A stretch of DNA of 64,000 bases from Fibrobacterota bacterium (GTDB lineage Bacteria > Fibrobacterota > Chitinivibrionia > Chitinivibrionales > FEN-1185): contig PLWQ01000028.1 in assembly GCA_003165595.1 (NCBI GenBank), positions 117,142 to 181,141 of the forward strand. The letters are read 5' to 3'. The stretch's first letter is position 1, and each line of letters opens with the position of its first letter. Made by a program: the position numbers and the translations under genes. The notes below the pieces were generated by a model, which saw only the letters and a list, made by a program, of their open reading frames with translations, was not told where the DNA came from and did no database searches. Of this stretch, positions 18,208-26,917 are shown in pieces.

Positions 18208-18480
18208 CTACCCATCCTTCCTCTCCCACACCACCGACACCGTACTTGACGCAATAAGAACTGCGGCCCCGGCCATGGCCAGCGGCGGAAAGGGTTCCCT
18301 GAACACCGCCGCGCCGACCGCCACATTGAGCGCGGGCGACACAAGCGTGATAACCGAACCTGACGCAACCGTCACGTAGCGGTAGCCTTCTGTCATGGCA
18401 AGTTGGCCCACGGCGGCAAGCAGGCCAATGGCAAGCAGCAGCGCGCAGCCTCCCGGTCCGCATACAATCGAGCCGCACTC
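18208..18480 (-). pseudogene. EamA/DMT transporter, C-terminal fragment
   Basis: About 90 residues in one open frame match the C-terminal half of an EamA-family drug/metabolite transporter: GQLAMTEGYRYVTVASGSV is the typical helix 7-8 region, then FREPFPPLAMAGAAVLIASS and a short basic end. Intact members have about 290 residues. In-frame TGA at about 18478-18480 closes the frame upstream and the neighbouring GH105 gene follows directly, so the N-terminal part has been lost. Probably a remnant of deletion. Confidence 0.7.
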
Positions 18481-18507
18481 CTGTCAAACAGGAATTTGCG
18501 ACACAGG

Positions 18508-19851
18508 CTATTTCTCCTCCAGGAGCACCACACCCGCTGCGGGAAGCGCGTTCGCTTTTGCAAACAACCGGGCTGCGCCGCGCGCGCTCGCGATGACCCT
18601 GCCGCGCACGTCATATGCGTTTCCCGCTGTGCAGCCCCGCGAAAGCGATACTCGCGCGGCGCTGCCGCGTGTCACACAAAGCACGCGCAGCCCGGTTTCG
18701 CGCTGCCCCGGCCGGCGTCCGGCGCCCGGGGCACTCGCTTTCACCGTACCGGTTACCCGTTTGTACATTTCCTCTCCCGCAAGCAATAGCGCGCCCTCGC
18801 CTTCGGAGCTCGAGTAATTATCGAACATGTTGTTCCCCGGTTCCTGGCCCACGGTCTGGCAGTACATAAGCATGCCGTTGGCTGCAATATTCCTCACCAG
18901 GCCCGACCATGCTTTACGCATCGGAGGGGAGAATGTCGCGGAATCCAGAATTTTGTTGTTGATCCCCCATGCCATCGCAAAGCAGAAGAATGCCGTGGAG
19001 CTGGTCTCGTGAATGGGCCATTGCACCGTATCGAGCAGGCTCGTGGTCCACAAACCGTCTCCCTGTTGCAATGCTATAACTGCTGTCAACTGGTCCCGGA
19101 ACTGGGTTATCATCGAGTCGCGTCCTTTGTAATTGACAGGCGTGTATTTGAGAATTCTCGCCTGGCCGCCAAGAACCCATGCCTCGCCCGGAGCCCAGAA
19201 GATCGGCTTGCCGTTTGCCGCAAGCTTGGGCGGTTTGTACCCAGGGTCACGCCAGTACAAATGAAACGTGTCGCTGTAAATGACCTGCGCATCGTCCCAC
19301 CAGCACTTATACAATGTATCGAGGATGCGCGTTTGGCCGGTGATCGAGGCGAGCATCGCAAGGCCGGGGGGCGCCATGTACAGCGCGTCGCACCAATACC
19401 AATACGAGCGGCCCGACGGCGGCTGGGTCAGAAAATCTGAAGTGACGCGGTTGAGCCACGGCTGATACATGTACTTCTTTGCGGTGTCCGCCGCGAACAT
19501 ATACGACTCGCAAAAGGTCTGGGCACAGCACTCATTGTCAGGGTTGCCGCTGGCCGGCGTCCAGTTGGCGCCGATACCGAACTTGACGATGCTGTCGAGG
19601 TATTGCTTGTCGTTTGTCCTGCGGTACAGGGCGCAGATGCCGGTCATGTACGCGCCCGCATCCCAGTTTGTGCCCGTGCCGAACCAATCGCCGAGATTGT
19701 TGACACTATGCGACAAGCGGTATCCAGCCACCTTGCGCATGATCTTGGTGATGGAGTCCGGCATGAATTCGTCGGCGTACGCGGGCAGGGCAAGGCATAC
19801 CAGAAAACCGCCCAGCGCGAATCCGAAGACGCATCTGCGTGGCAATCGCAT
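18508..19851 (-). CDS. GH105-type unsaturated rhamnogalacturonyl hydrolase, exported
   Basis: 447-residue exported enzyme, signal peptide about 1-26. It removes unsaturated uronic acid from the end of pectin fragments made by lyases. The (alpha/alpha)6 family features are visible: NWDAGAYMTGICALYRRT, CDALYMAPPGLAMLASITG (its Asp corresponds to the family's catalytic Asp) and APGEAWVLGGQARILKYTP. About 75 extra C-terminal residues are basic and Ala/Gly-rich and end in a YDVRGRVIAS motif like a worn sorting tail. Intracellular GH105 enzymes are common, so an exported one with a tail is notable. Confidence 0.85.
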   Translation of the reverse strand: MRLPRRCVFGFALGGFLVCLALPAYADEFMPDSITKIMRKVAGYRLSHSVNNLGDWFGTGTNWDAGAYMTGICALYRRTNDKQYLDSIVKFGIGANWTPASGNPDNECCAQTFCESYMFAADTAKKYMYQPWLNRVTSDFLTQPPSGRSYWYWCDALYMAPPGLAMLASITGQTRILDTLYKCWWDDAQVIYSDTFHLYWRDPGYKPPKLAANGKPIFWAPGEAWVLGGQARILKYTPVNYKGRDSMITQFRDQLTAVIALQQGDGLWTTSLLDTVQWPIHETSSTAFFCFAMAWGINNKILDSATFSPPMRKAWSGLVRNIAANGMLMYCQTVGQEPGNNMFDNYSSSEGEGALLLAGEEMYKRVTGTVKASAPGAGRRPGQRETGLRVLCVTRGSAARVSLSRGCTAGNAYDVRGRVIASARGAARLFAKANALPAAGVVLLEEK

Positions 19852-20134
19852 ATATCCTCCTTTTCCCTCAGAACGCCAAGGCCGACGGGATCCCTATGAT
19901 CACCTCTCTAACGTAATATAAGGAATTCCTCGCCCGGGAATGCAAATCGTGAAGCTGTCGCAGAGCGATCTGTGCACGGTGAGCACGCGGTAGTGCTGGA
20001 GGCAAAACCACGTCTTGTTCGGATCTGGTGAGCGGGGGTCCGCCTTTTTGTTGGAACTGACAATCTTCGGTTGAAAAGCAAGCGGCTATTGCTTATATTA
20101 TTGCCGGGAAGAGATAACATGTAGAGGGGGATTT

Positions 20135-21172
20135 ATGAGGTTCTTTTCTGCGGCCCAGCGCCTTGCCGCGGCCGCGTCGTTCGTCGCCGTCCTGTTCTTA
20201 TCATTTCCTGCCGACTCCGCGATCCCGGCCGGGTACAAGGGGTTTCCGTACCTCGATTCAGTTCAGCAGATTCCCGGGAAAATTAGGTTCATGCGCTTTG
20301 ACCAGGGAGTGAAAGGAAAAACCGGTTCCGAAGCAACCTTGGACGCCGGAGCCAAAGAAGTTACCTGGCACGATTATATGGCCATCGGTCAATGGGCTTG
20401 CCATAACTTACGCGCGATTACCGGACCCAGCCTGCAGGTGATGGGTGAAGGTGGCGATTGCATGAGTACCGGCTGGGTTGGTCCGGACTATGTTCACGAT
20501 TCCGCCAGCTCTGATTGTTACCTGGCGGACGCCAATCAAGGTGATTGGACAAAGTATACTGTTTATGTCAAGCAGCCTGGCCTTTACAGTCTGAGCATTT
20601 TTCAGACGGCAGCCGACATTGACCCTCCATGGGGTCCATACGTTGAGATCTCCCTGTTGAACGGTACCGATTCCATAAGTACCGGAACAGACACCCTGCA
20701 TCTTACTCATGGCTGTGCGTACGATTTTCATTCCTGGTGGTATATGAAAGACTTCCGCCGCCTGGCGCTCGATTCCGGATTGCAGGTCCTGAGATACCAG
20801 GTTTGCAATAGTCCGGCCGGCAACGGCCCTATGAATGTCGATTACGTTGATTTCGACTACGTCGGCGCCGTGGGCGCTTCGGAACGCGCCTATTTCTCCA
20901 CCCTCAACGGCGGCCTGTCGATCCGCAGCATCGCGCCGCAGGCCAATCGAACAGTGCAGCTCAATTTCACGGCGGCCGACGCCGCGCAGGCCTTTGTCCA
21001 GTGCTTTGACTCGCGCGGCGTGCTGCTCGCTTCACAGACCCTGGACAATGTCGCCATGGGATACAATCACATTCGGCTTAAAGGCAGGATCACTGCCTCA
21101 GGAATGATTTTTGTCCGCATGACACAAGGGAACAAGACCGCACAAGGCAAGGTCTTCTTGTTTGCAAAGTAG
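20135..21172 (+). CDS. Exported carbohydrate-binding protein with sorting-type tail
   Basis: 345-residue exported protein, signal peptide about 1-29. Residues about 45-245 resemble a CBM6/CBM35-type beta-sandwich: GDWTKYTVYVKQPGLYSLSI is the typical strand, and NVDYVDFDYV closes the domain. No catalytic domain was recognised. The C-terminus (about 255-345) is a beta-rich tail with CFDSRGVLLAS and a final strand, like the tails on the cellulases in this window. The ATG at 20135 follows GAGGGGG. Confidence 0.75.
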   Translation: MRFFSAAQRLAAAASFVAVLFLSFPADSAIPAGYKGFPYLDSVQQIPGKIRFMRFDQGVKGKTGSEATLDAGAKEVTWHDYMAIGQWACHNLRAITGPSLQVMGEGGDCMSTGWVGPDYVHDSASSDCYLADANQGDWTKYTVYVKQPGLYSLSIFQTAADIDPPWGPYVEISLLNGTDSISTGTDTLHLTHGCAYDFHSWWYMKDFRRLALDSGLQVLRYQVCNSPAGNGPMNVDYVDFDYVGAVGASERAYFSTLNGGLSIRSIAPQANRTVQLNFTAADAAQAFVQCFDSRGVLLASQTLDNVAMGYNHIRLKGRITASGMIFVRMTQGNKTAQGKVFLFAK

Positions 21173-21202
21173 ACGAAGCATCTTGGAAGAGCGGTTTTAA
21201 TG

Positions 21203-21231
21203 GGGGTTCGAAGTGCGAACCCCTTTCTTTT
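21203..21231 (+). terminator. Rho-independent terminator
   Basis: GGGGTTCG (21203-21210) pairs with CGAACCCC (21216-21223) over a five-base loop, followed by TTTCTTTT. It ends the carbohydrate-binding protein gene 31 bases upstream. Confidence 0.85.
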
Positions 21232-21289
21232 GATGACCGCGCAAAAGGCAACCGGGGGCTGGCGGCGATTCCTTAACAACGGATAAAGC

Positions 21290-21913
21290 GTGAACACTAC
21301 CCAGCTCTGCGTAACCGCCGGCCTCTTCCTTTCGGCCCTCGTTTTTGCGATACTTGTTAAGAACTCCTGGCGAAAGCGGCGCTTCCTGGGCGGGTTTACC
21401 TGCCTGCTTCTGTTGTTGGTGACGGTCTTGTCCGCGCTTCTGGTACTGCTCGTTTCCGCGGGAACCAGGGGTTACAAGGCGCTTGTTCGTGAAGATTTGG
21501 CCGCGACGGTGTACATTACTCCTCTCGGCAGCCAGCAGTTTCAGGCGAGAATCGTGCGGCCCAACGCCGTCGACACCACGCTTGCCGTCGCCGGCGACGA
21601 ATTATACATCGACGCGCGCATTCTCAAATGGAAACCAATCGTGAACATTCTCGGCCTGCACACCGCGTTCTGCCTCGATCGCGTTTCGGGCCGTTACATC
21701 GACCTGCGCGACGAGCGCACCAAGGTTCGGACCGTGTATGCGCTCGACGGCGGACCCCGGCCGTGGGACCTCTTCCTGCTTCGAACCAGGTATGGGTTTC
21801 TTTCCCTGATCCTCGACGCCCAGTATGGTTCGGCGACGTTCACCCCGTTTCGTGATCTTCATGTGGTGCGAATTCTGGTTACAACCAGCGGATTGGTTGC
21901 GCGGGGAGAATAA
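21290..21913 (+). CDS. Conserved-type membrane protein of unknown function
   Basis: 207 residues with two N-terminal membrane helices (about 5-23 and 33-58), the first followed by a basic loop NSWRKRRFLGG, then a soluble domain containing an RILKWKPIVNILGL block and RVSGRYIDL. It resembles an uncharacterised family sometimes labelled multidrug transporter in proteobacteria, but nothing here supports transport. GTG start. A hairpin follows at 21962-21998. Confidence 0.7.
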   Translation: MNTTQLCVTAGLFLSALVFAILVKNSWRKRRFLGGFTCLLLLLVTVLSALLVLLVSAGTRGYKALVREDLAATVYITPLGSQQFQARIVRPNAVDTTLAVAGDELYIDARILKWKPIVNILGLHTAFCLDRVSGRYIDLRDERTKVRTVYALDGGPRPWDLFLLRTRYGFLSLILDAQYGSATFTPFRDLHVVRILVTTSGLVARGE

Positions 21914-21961
21914 ACCGGCGGCAGCGTGGATGGCCGTTTGCCGGACTCCTCCTGGATTCAC

Positions 21962-21998
21962 AAGCGGCGCCGGGAATATTCTTTCCCCGGTGCCGCTT
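21962..21998. terminator. Hairpin between convergent genes
   Basis: AAGCGGCGCCGGG (21962-21974) pairs with CCCGGTGCCGCTT (21986-21998) with one mismatch. It lies between the plus gene ending at 21913 and the minus gene ending at 22019. The T-tract is poor on both strands, so it may be a weak two-way terminator. Confidence 0.5.
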
Positions 21999-22018
21999 TG
22001 TCTCAGCCTCGACTCCAA

Positions 22019-22807
22019 TCAGGGCACCACGAACAGGATCATCTTTGCACCTGAAGTGTCGATATCGGTGAAGACCGTTTTCCCTGTTGTAATGTCGATG
22101 TATGAGCTGTTGTTGGTTCCCGACGTTGCCGCGTACACGGCGCCATATACGGTGTCGCCGCTGTTGAATGGATACCCGTCGGTGGCAAGATTGATGGGTT
22201 GCAGACGGATGGAGGTCGAGTCCACGCCGTCCTTGAAAAGCATGTTCTCCGGACTGGACGCCTGGTACGTCGCAGGCTTCCAGGAAACACTCGCCTCATT
22301 CCCAAAGAACAGAATAACTTTGTAGGGGCCCGTTACCACGGAGGCCAATTGTACGGCCAGGTAGACGGAATTGGAGTCGCCGCCTTTTGGCATGCGCGTC
22401 CACACGCTGTCGATACCAAAGGCTGGCGGCTGGCACAGGTTGACATTTCCGATATTGCGATTTCCGCCGCCCACGTATTGGACCTGAACCGATTTGGCGA
22501 TGCCATACCCCGTTTTCTCATACGTCAGGGTGTAGATCCCGGTTGCGAGATCCGGGATCAACCATAACCCTGAGCTGTCGGTCGTAGCCGACCGCGACGA
22601 TCCGTCGATCGTTACCGCAACACCACCCCGGTTGGCCGGCTGGTCGCCATTCGCCATTATCAATGTTACGAATCCGGACACCGTTCCGGAGAGCGAAGGA
22701 CCGGCCGGGCCTGTCGGTCCCTGCATGAGGTTGCATTCGCACAGCAGTGCCAGGAACGATCCGGCAATTACCAGACTCGGCACAAAGCGTCGTTTTGTTT
22801 GGAACAC
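22019..22807 (-). CDS. Exported protein with carboxypeptidase-regulatory-like domain
   Basis: About 262 residues. The GTG at 22807 is chosen because AAGGAGG precedes it at ideal spacing and the frame then begins with a signal sequence (FVPSLVIAGSFLALLCEC); it may be a lipoprotein though the lipobox is poor. A short collagen-like GPTGPAGPS follows, then a CarboxypepD_reg-like beta domain (about 40-110, with GVAVTIDGSSRSATTDSSGL) and a C-terminal strand-rich part. No enzyme motif seen. Confidence 0.7.
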   Translation of the reverse strand: MFQTKRRFVPSLVIAGSFLALLCECNLMQGPTGPAGPSLSGTVSGFVTLIMANGDQPANRGGVAVTIDGSSRSATTDSSGLWLIPDLATGIYTLTYEKTGYGIAKSVQVQYVGGGNRNIGNVNLCQPPAFGIDSVWTRMPKGGDSNSVYLAVQLASVVTGPYKVILFFGNEASVSWKPATYQASSPENMLFKDGVDSTSIRLQPINLATDGYPFNSGDTVYGAVYAATSGTNNSSYIDITTGKTVFTDIDTSGAKMILFVVP

Positions 22808-23360
22808 CACAAACCTCCTTGGAAAAATGTTGAAACAACAGGGAATGTTCGGGAACTCATTCGTATTGACGTGCGCGAAGCGCCCTGACGCGCCTGATCC
22901 TCCCGGCTCCCCGATGCTGGACGTCGCCTTGGGCAGCGCAGCGCAACGTTTCTTCAACGCAACAACGGTGCCAGTGAAGAACCCCGCAACACCACGACTG
23001 CAACTGCCTACAACACTACAGGAGTAGACGCGACAGCGAACCTTCGGGGACTGCGATTACAACCGGATGTACACGTCGGTGAGCAGCCTGCAATACGCAA
23101 ACTTTGGGATTCAACATCAATTGGATTGCGCCGGTCGCGGTCTTATAGCTGGAACGATGGTGGAAAGTTGCCGCAAATCCTCATGGTGGAATCTTGGGCT
23201 GCCGGGAGGAACAAAATGGCAGCGGAAATTACCGGGAATGGGAAAGTGTTTCCTGGAATTGCGAAGACCTCTAACGCGGCCGTCCTGAAACCGGGACCGG
23301 CTCAGGACAGCCGTGTGAAGAGGCAAGAGGCGAGTGCCTCTTGATCGCAAAAGCAGAATT
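22808..23360. other. Intergenic region with a repeat
   Basis: 553 bases between two minus-strand genes. It contains one copy of repeat family R3 (23053-23113). Short open frames here run through the repeat and have no coding signature. The promoter of the exported protein gene ending at 22019 must lie near 22810-22900. Confidence 0.6.
23053..23113 (+). repeat. Dispersed repeat R3, copy 1
   Basis: 61 bases, starting GCGATTACAACCGGATGTAC and ending CGCAAACTTTGGGATTCA, that match the reverse complement of 63938-63998 at 57 of 61 positions. A shorter related piece occurs at about 55119-55141. Origin unknown. Confidence 0.8.
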
Positions 23361-24002
23361 CTATCTGTGGTGCTTCTTCGACTTGGCCTTCGCCTTGACC
23401 TTGGCTTTCGCCGGCTTTTCCACGGGAGCGGACTGTTCGGTTTTGAGCGATCCGATCGTGGCAAGAGCCGAATTGACTTTTTCCCGCGCTCCGAGAATGT
23501 CGCCGCCGGCCTGCGCGCTCTGCGCGTCCTTCACCGATGCTTCAATGGCGGCGATCTTGCTTTTTGCGGCAGCAGCAACGGCCTTCGCCTTCTTGCCCTT
23601 GGCCGGCTTCTTGAACTCGGACTTGATTTCCGCGATCGCCGAATTCGCCCGCGCGATGGACGATTCCACTTCGGCCTGAACGCGGGTCTTTTCCTCGCCC
23701 GCCTTGGTCTTGAGATCCGATGCGAGCGAGGTAACGGAAATAAGACTCGTCTTGTCCTTATCGTAATTCCTCTTCATGGCCGATCCACCCTTCTGCTTTT
23801 CGATGTCGGCAAGCGCGGTGTTGAGCGATTCGTTCACCGACGCAAATTGATCCGGCAGATACAGGTCCGCCTGCGCGGCCTTCGCCGAATCAACGGCGGC
23901 CTTTGCCATGCCCATTTCACGAACAGGCTCTTTGGCGCATCCGATCATCATCAGGACGAAGCTTGCGGCCGCGATCGCGGCAATAAGACGAAGACGTTTC
24001 AT
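23361..24002 (-). CDS. DUF4398-like lipoprotein
   Basis: 213-residue lipoprotein. The signal peptide ends in the lipobox MIGC (Cys about 22). The rest is Ala/Lys/Glu-rich and helical, resembling DUF4398 proteins, with coiled-coil character at about 45-120 and 135-185 and a Lys-rich tail (KAKVKAKAKSKK) that could contact cell wall or nucleic acid. Role unknown; such proteins are found in the periplasm, anchored to a membrane. Confidence 0.75.
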   Translation of the reverse strand: MKRLRLIAAIAAASFVLMMIGCAKEPVREMGMAKAAVDSAKAAQADLYLPDQFASVNESLNTALADIEKQKGGSAMKRNYDKDKTSLISVTSLASDLKTKAGEEKTRVQAEVESSIARANSAIAEIKSEFKKPAKGKKAKAVAAAAKSKIAAIEASVKDAQSAQAGGDILGAREKVNSALATIGSLKTEQSAPVEKPAKAKVKAKAKSKKHHR

Positions 24003-24248
24003 GAAATCCGCTCCTTGTTGAAGTGAGGGTGTGCGCCGTCACGCGTGCTCGTTCCGCGGGTTCGGCGCCAAAGTTAATATAAGAGATGTAGGCTGCGATA
24101 TCAAACCCCGCGTGCGGCGCGTGCGGGACGGCTTGTCCCGGGGATCGCGCAGGTGAAAGCCCACGGCTTTGTCTCTTGAGCATGAGTAAACCGCCTCAAT
24201 TATTTTCTGGTTGCGGTTCCGATTCACGATGAACTCAGGAGGCCGGAG

Positions 24249-25283
24249 ATGAAATTCGTTCTTACCGCGTTATGCGCCACGAGCCTGATTGTCTGCTTTG
24301 TTCACGGCGCTCCCAAACCGGTTCCCAAATCGGACGAGGGCAGGCCCGGCGCGATCACCGTGCGCCTTTCGTGCACCGCGGAACGTGATTTTTCCGAAGG
24401 TTTGGCCGCTGTGCAGAGCAAGGGACTGTGGGGATTCATCACTAAGAAGGGCGACATTGCCATTGCGCCGCAGTTCGACGGCGCATGGGATTTTCATGAC
24501 GGCTTCGCAAAAGTTAAGATAGGCCCTGAAGCAGGCGGACGGCGAGGGTTCATCAACACCGCCGGAAAATTCGCGATCAATCCGCAATTCGAGCTTGCAG
24601 GCGATTTTTCGGAGGGGCTTGCCGCCGTGGCAGTGCACGGCAAGTGGGGATATATTGACAAGACGGGAGTTATTGCCATTCCACCGCAGTTTGACGCCGC
24701 CTATCCCTTCCGCCAGGGGCTTGCCAAAATACGCATCGGCGACGATCCGGGCGGCCGGCGCGGATTCATCGACGCAAAGGGCCGCATCGTGATCAACCCG
24801 CGCTTCGACCTTGCGGGCGATTTCGCAAACGGCCGCGCCATGGGCATTATTCACGTGGGAAGCGACGAGAACGGCGAGAGCACGATCCAGAAATGCGGCT
24901 ATATCGGCCCCAACGGCGATTTCGTGATCGAGCCCCGGTTCGACATCGCCCACGGATTTTCGCAGGGTCTGGCGGCAGTGGTAAGCGGCGGTTTGCGGGA
25001 TGAGTACGGCTTCTTATCGGGCGGGAAAACCGGCTATATCGACACGACAGGAGCGTTTGCAATCTCCCCCCGATTCGAAGCAGGGCTCCAATTTTCCGAG
25101 GGACTCGCCGCAATACGGGCCGAAGGCAAATGGGGATATGTTGACAAGACCGGCGCATTTGTCATCAAAACCACATTCGACGACGCCGCGCCGTTTTCCG
25201 ACGGCCTCGCGCGCGCGCGTGGCGGCGCGACGCGGGGGTATATCGATAAGTCGGGCAAATTCGTTCTTGTGCTCGGCCAGTAA
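24249..25283 (+). CDS. WG-repeat exported protein
   Basis: 344 residues, signal peptide about 1-20. The body is made of about eight WG repeats (residues about 45-340), each like FSEGLAAVxxxGKWGYIDKTG followed by A/VIxPxFDxAxxF, with complete units at about 50-95, 125-165 and 285-320. WG repeats are beta-rich protein-interaction modules of uncertain role. Alone in its transcription unit; ATG at 24249 after GGAGGCCGGAG. Confidence 0.88.
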   Translation: MKFVLTALCATSLIVCFVHGAPKPVPKSDEGRPGAITVRLSCTAERDFSEGLAAVQSKGLWGFITKKGDIAIAPQFDGAWDFHDGFAKVKIGPEAGGRRGFINTAGKFAINPQFELAGDFSEGLAAVAVHGKWGYIDKTGVIAIPPQFDAAYPFRQGLAKIRIGDDPGGRRGFIDAKGRIVINPRFDLAGDFANGRAMGIIHVGSDENGESTIQKCGYIGPNGDFVIEPRFDIAHGFSQGLAAVVSGGLRDEYGFLSGGKTGYIDTTGAFAISPRFEAGLQFSEGLAAIRAEGKWGYVDKTGAFVIKTTFDDAAPFSDGLARARGGATRGYIDKSGKFVLVLGQ

Positions 25284-25400
25284 CGGCTTGCGCTGGCGGC
25301 CGTTTCTATCGCAAAACGAACAACACTGAACCGGCACGCGACACGTTTTGTCGTGTCAGCCTGTCTTTTTTTTGTCACCCTTTCTAAGGGAGGCACCCGC

Positions 25401-25853
25401 ATGTTCACGCCTGTCGACGGCTTCGAGCTTTCGAAATACCTGGGCACATGGTATGAGCTCGCGCGCATGCCCGCGTCGTTTGAAAAAGATCTGGTGGGCG
25501 TGACGGCAACGTACAGCGTGCGAAGCGACGGCAAGGTGGACGTTCTTAACAAAGGCTGCAAAAAGACAATTGACGGCGAGAAATCAGTCGCAAGGGGCAG
25601 GGCAAAATTCGCCGGCAATCCTTCCAAGGGACATCTCAAGGTTTCGTTCTTCTGGATATTCTACGCGGACTATGTCGTGGTCGCTCTCGACAAGGAGCAC
25701 TACGACTACGCTCTCGTGATCAGTTCGAAATCGTACATGTGGATACTGTCAAGGAAACCGGCGCTTGACGCATCAATCCTTGCGCGGTTGATCGATCAGG
25801 CAAAGGGCCTGGGAATCGACACGTCGAAACTGATCATGACCCCGCAATCCTGA
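25401..25853 (+). CDS. Lipocalin (Blc-like), no signal peptide
   Basis: 150-residue lipocalin. The first structurally conserved region is clear (YLGTWYELARMPASFEK, G-x-W motif), as is the last (YALVISSKSYMWILSRKP). Bacterial Blc proteins are outer-membrane lipoproteins that bind lipids; this one starts at the mature domain. The ATG at 25401 follows AAGGGAGG, so absence of a signal peptide is likely real, and the protein is predicted cytoplasmic. Upstream in-frame sequence does not provide a convincing signal. Confidence 0.88.
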   Translation: MFTPVDGFELSKYLGTWYELARMPASFEKDLVGVTATYSVRSDGKVDVLNKGCKKTIDGEKSVARGRAKFAGNPSKGHLKVSFFWIFYADYVVVALDKEHYDYALVISSKSYMWILSRKPALDASILARLIDQAKGLGIDTSKLIMTPQS

Positions 25854-25951
25854 TGGCGTGAGAATTCGGTAGAGGGATCGGCCAAACTTGACTTTGTTGT
25901 CGCTCCCGTCAAAGCGGCAATCTTCTCGCTTCCCGCTTCTATTTTGACGTT

Positions 25952-26917
25952 CTACTCCCTGTATCCGACAACGATCCCCTGCAGTTGCAACGAGTCAATC
26001 TCACTCGCGGCACCTATGGAATAGTCGCCCGCATTCCTATCGGCAAACATCGGATCCGCTATCCAGTATGACGGCGATACCGTGGGCGACAGGGAAAAGG
26101 CCGTGCCATTGGAATCGATGTCGAGCGAGTCGAATACAAGCTGTGACGTGGATGCGCTCCATAAGCCTGCAACGCCGGCGCCCGCATTAAACGACAGAAT
26201 AGAAAGTGCAACCCGTACTTCGCCGGCGGGCGTTGTGAGGACGATGCCGCTATTGCCGTTGTCGGAAATCGTGGCATGCGTGATTGCAAGGGGCGCTGCG
26301 GTGACCGAAATCCCGTCTTTCGTGTTGTGCGCCGAAAGTACGTTGTCAAGCGTTACCGCATGCGACCCCGAGCCGTCGCCGTTTACCGAGAGGCCCGCGC
26401 GCCCGTTGTGGACGAATGTGCAATGCATTGCGCCGACGTCGCTGTCGGTAATTTCCAGCCCGTCAAGTGAATTGTCCAGAAACGCGCAGCTTTCGAACAG
26501 AATGTCCGATGACCCGTTTTCGACCTTTGCGCCGCTTGCATTGCTTGAATCGAACACCACGCCCGACACATGTATCGAATGCTGACCGCTCAGGTACAGA
26601 ATTCCCAGACCGGGCTGCGCCGTTACAACCGAACCGCCGTTTGCGCCTGTAACCACGATGGGCCGGCTGGTTGAACCGCTGTAGCCGAACCTGAGGGAAA
26701 CCCGGAACGTCCCCGCCGTAAGCGCTATGGTGTCTCCCGGCAACGCCGAAAAGACTCTGGCCATAAGGGAGTCCTGGTTGGACACGACATACGTCCGGCC
26801 AACATGAGCCTTCCGGTTTACGGGATCAAACGGATTGTCACGGGTTATGCATGAAGACAGGATAAGCATGACAAGGGCACAGCCCGTGAAACATTTTGCA
26901 GACATGAACGGAACCAT
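25952..26917 (-). CDS. Parallel beta-helix lipoprotein
   Basis: 321-residue lipoprotein. Signal peptide with lipobox LSSC (Cys about 23), followed by ITRDNPFDP, a common start in surface beta-helix lipoproteins. Residues about 45-300 are right-handed beta-helix coils, with runs such as HSIHVSGVVFDSSNASGAKV and HCTFVHNGRAGLSV. Such proteins bind or cut polysaccharide, but no lyase site was recognised. The ATG at 26917 follows GAGGG and lies on the CCATGG shared with the divergent gene; an ATG at 26905 is possible. Confidence 0.75.
   Translation of the reverse strand: MVPFMSAKCFTGCALVMLILSSCITRDNPFDPVNRKAHVGRTYVVSNQDSLMARVFSALPGDTIALTAGTFRVSLRFGYSGSTSRPIVVTGANGGSVVTAQPGLGILYLSGQHSIHVSGVVFDSSNASGAKVENGSSDILFESCAFLDNSLDGLEITDSDVGAMHCTFVHNGRAGLSVNGDGSGSHAVTLDNVLSAHNTKDGISVTAAPLAITHATISDNGNSGIVLTTPAGEVRVALSILSFNAGAGVAGLWSASTSQLVFDSLDIDSNGTAFSLSPTVSPSYWIADPMFADRNAGDYSIGAASEIDSLQLQGIVVGYRE

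Noticed and set aside
23067..23288. Small open frame in the R3 repeat
   Set aside because: The second R3 copy does not keep this frame, so it is not selected as protein.
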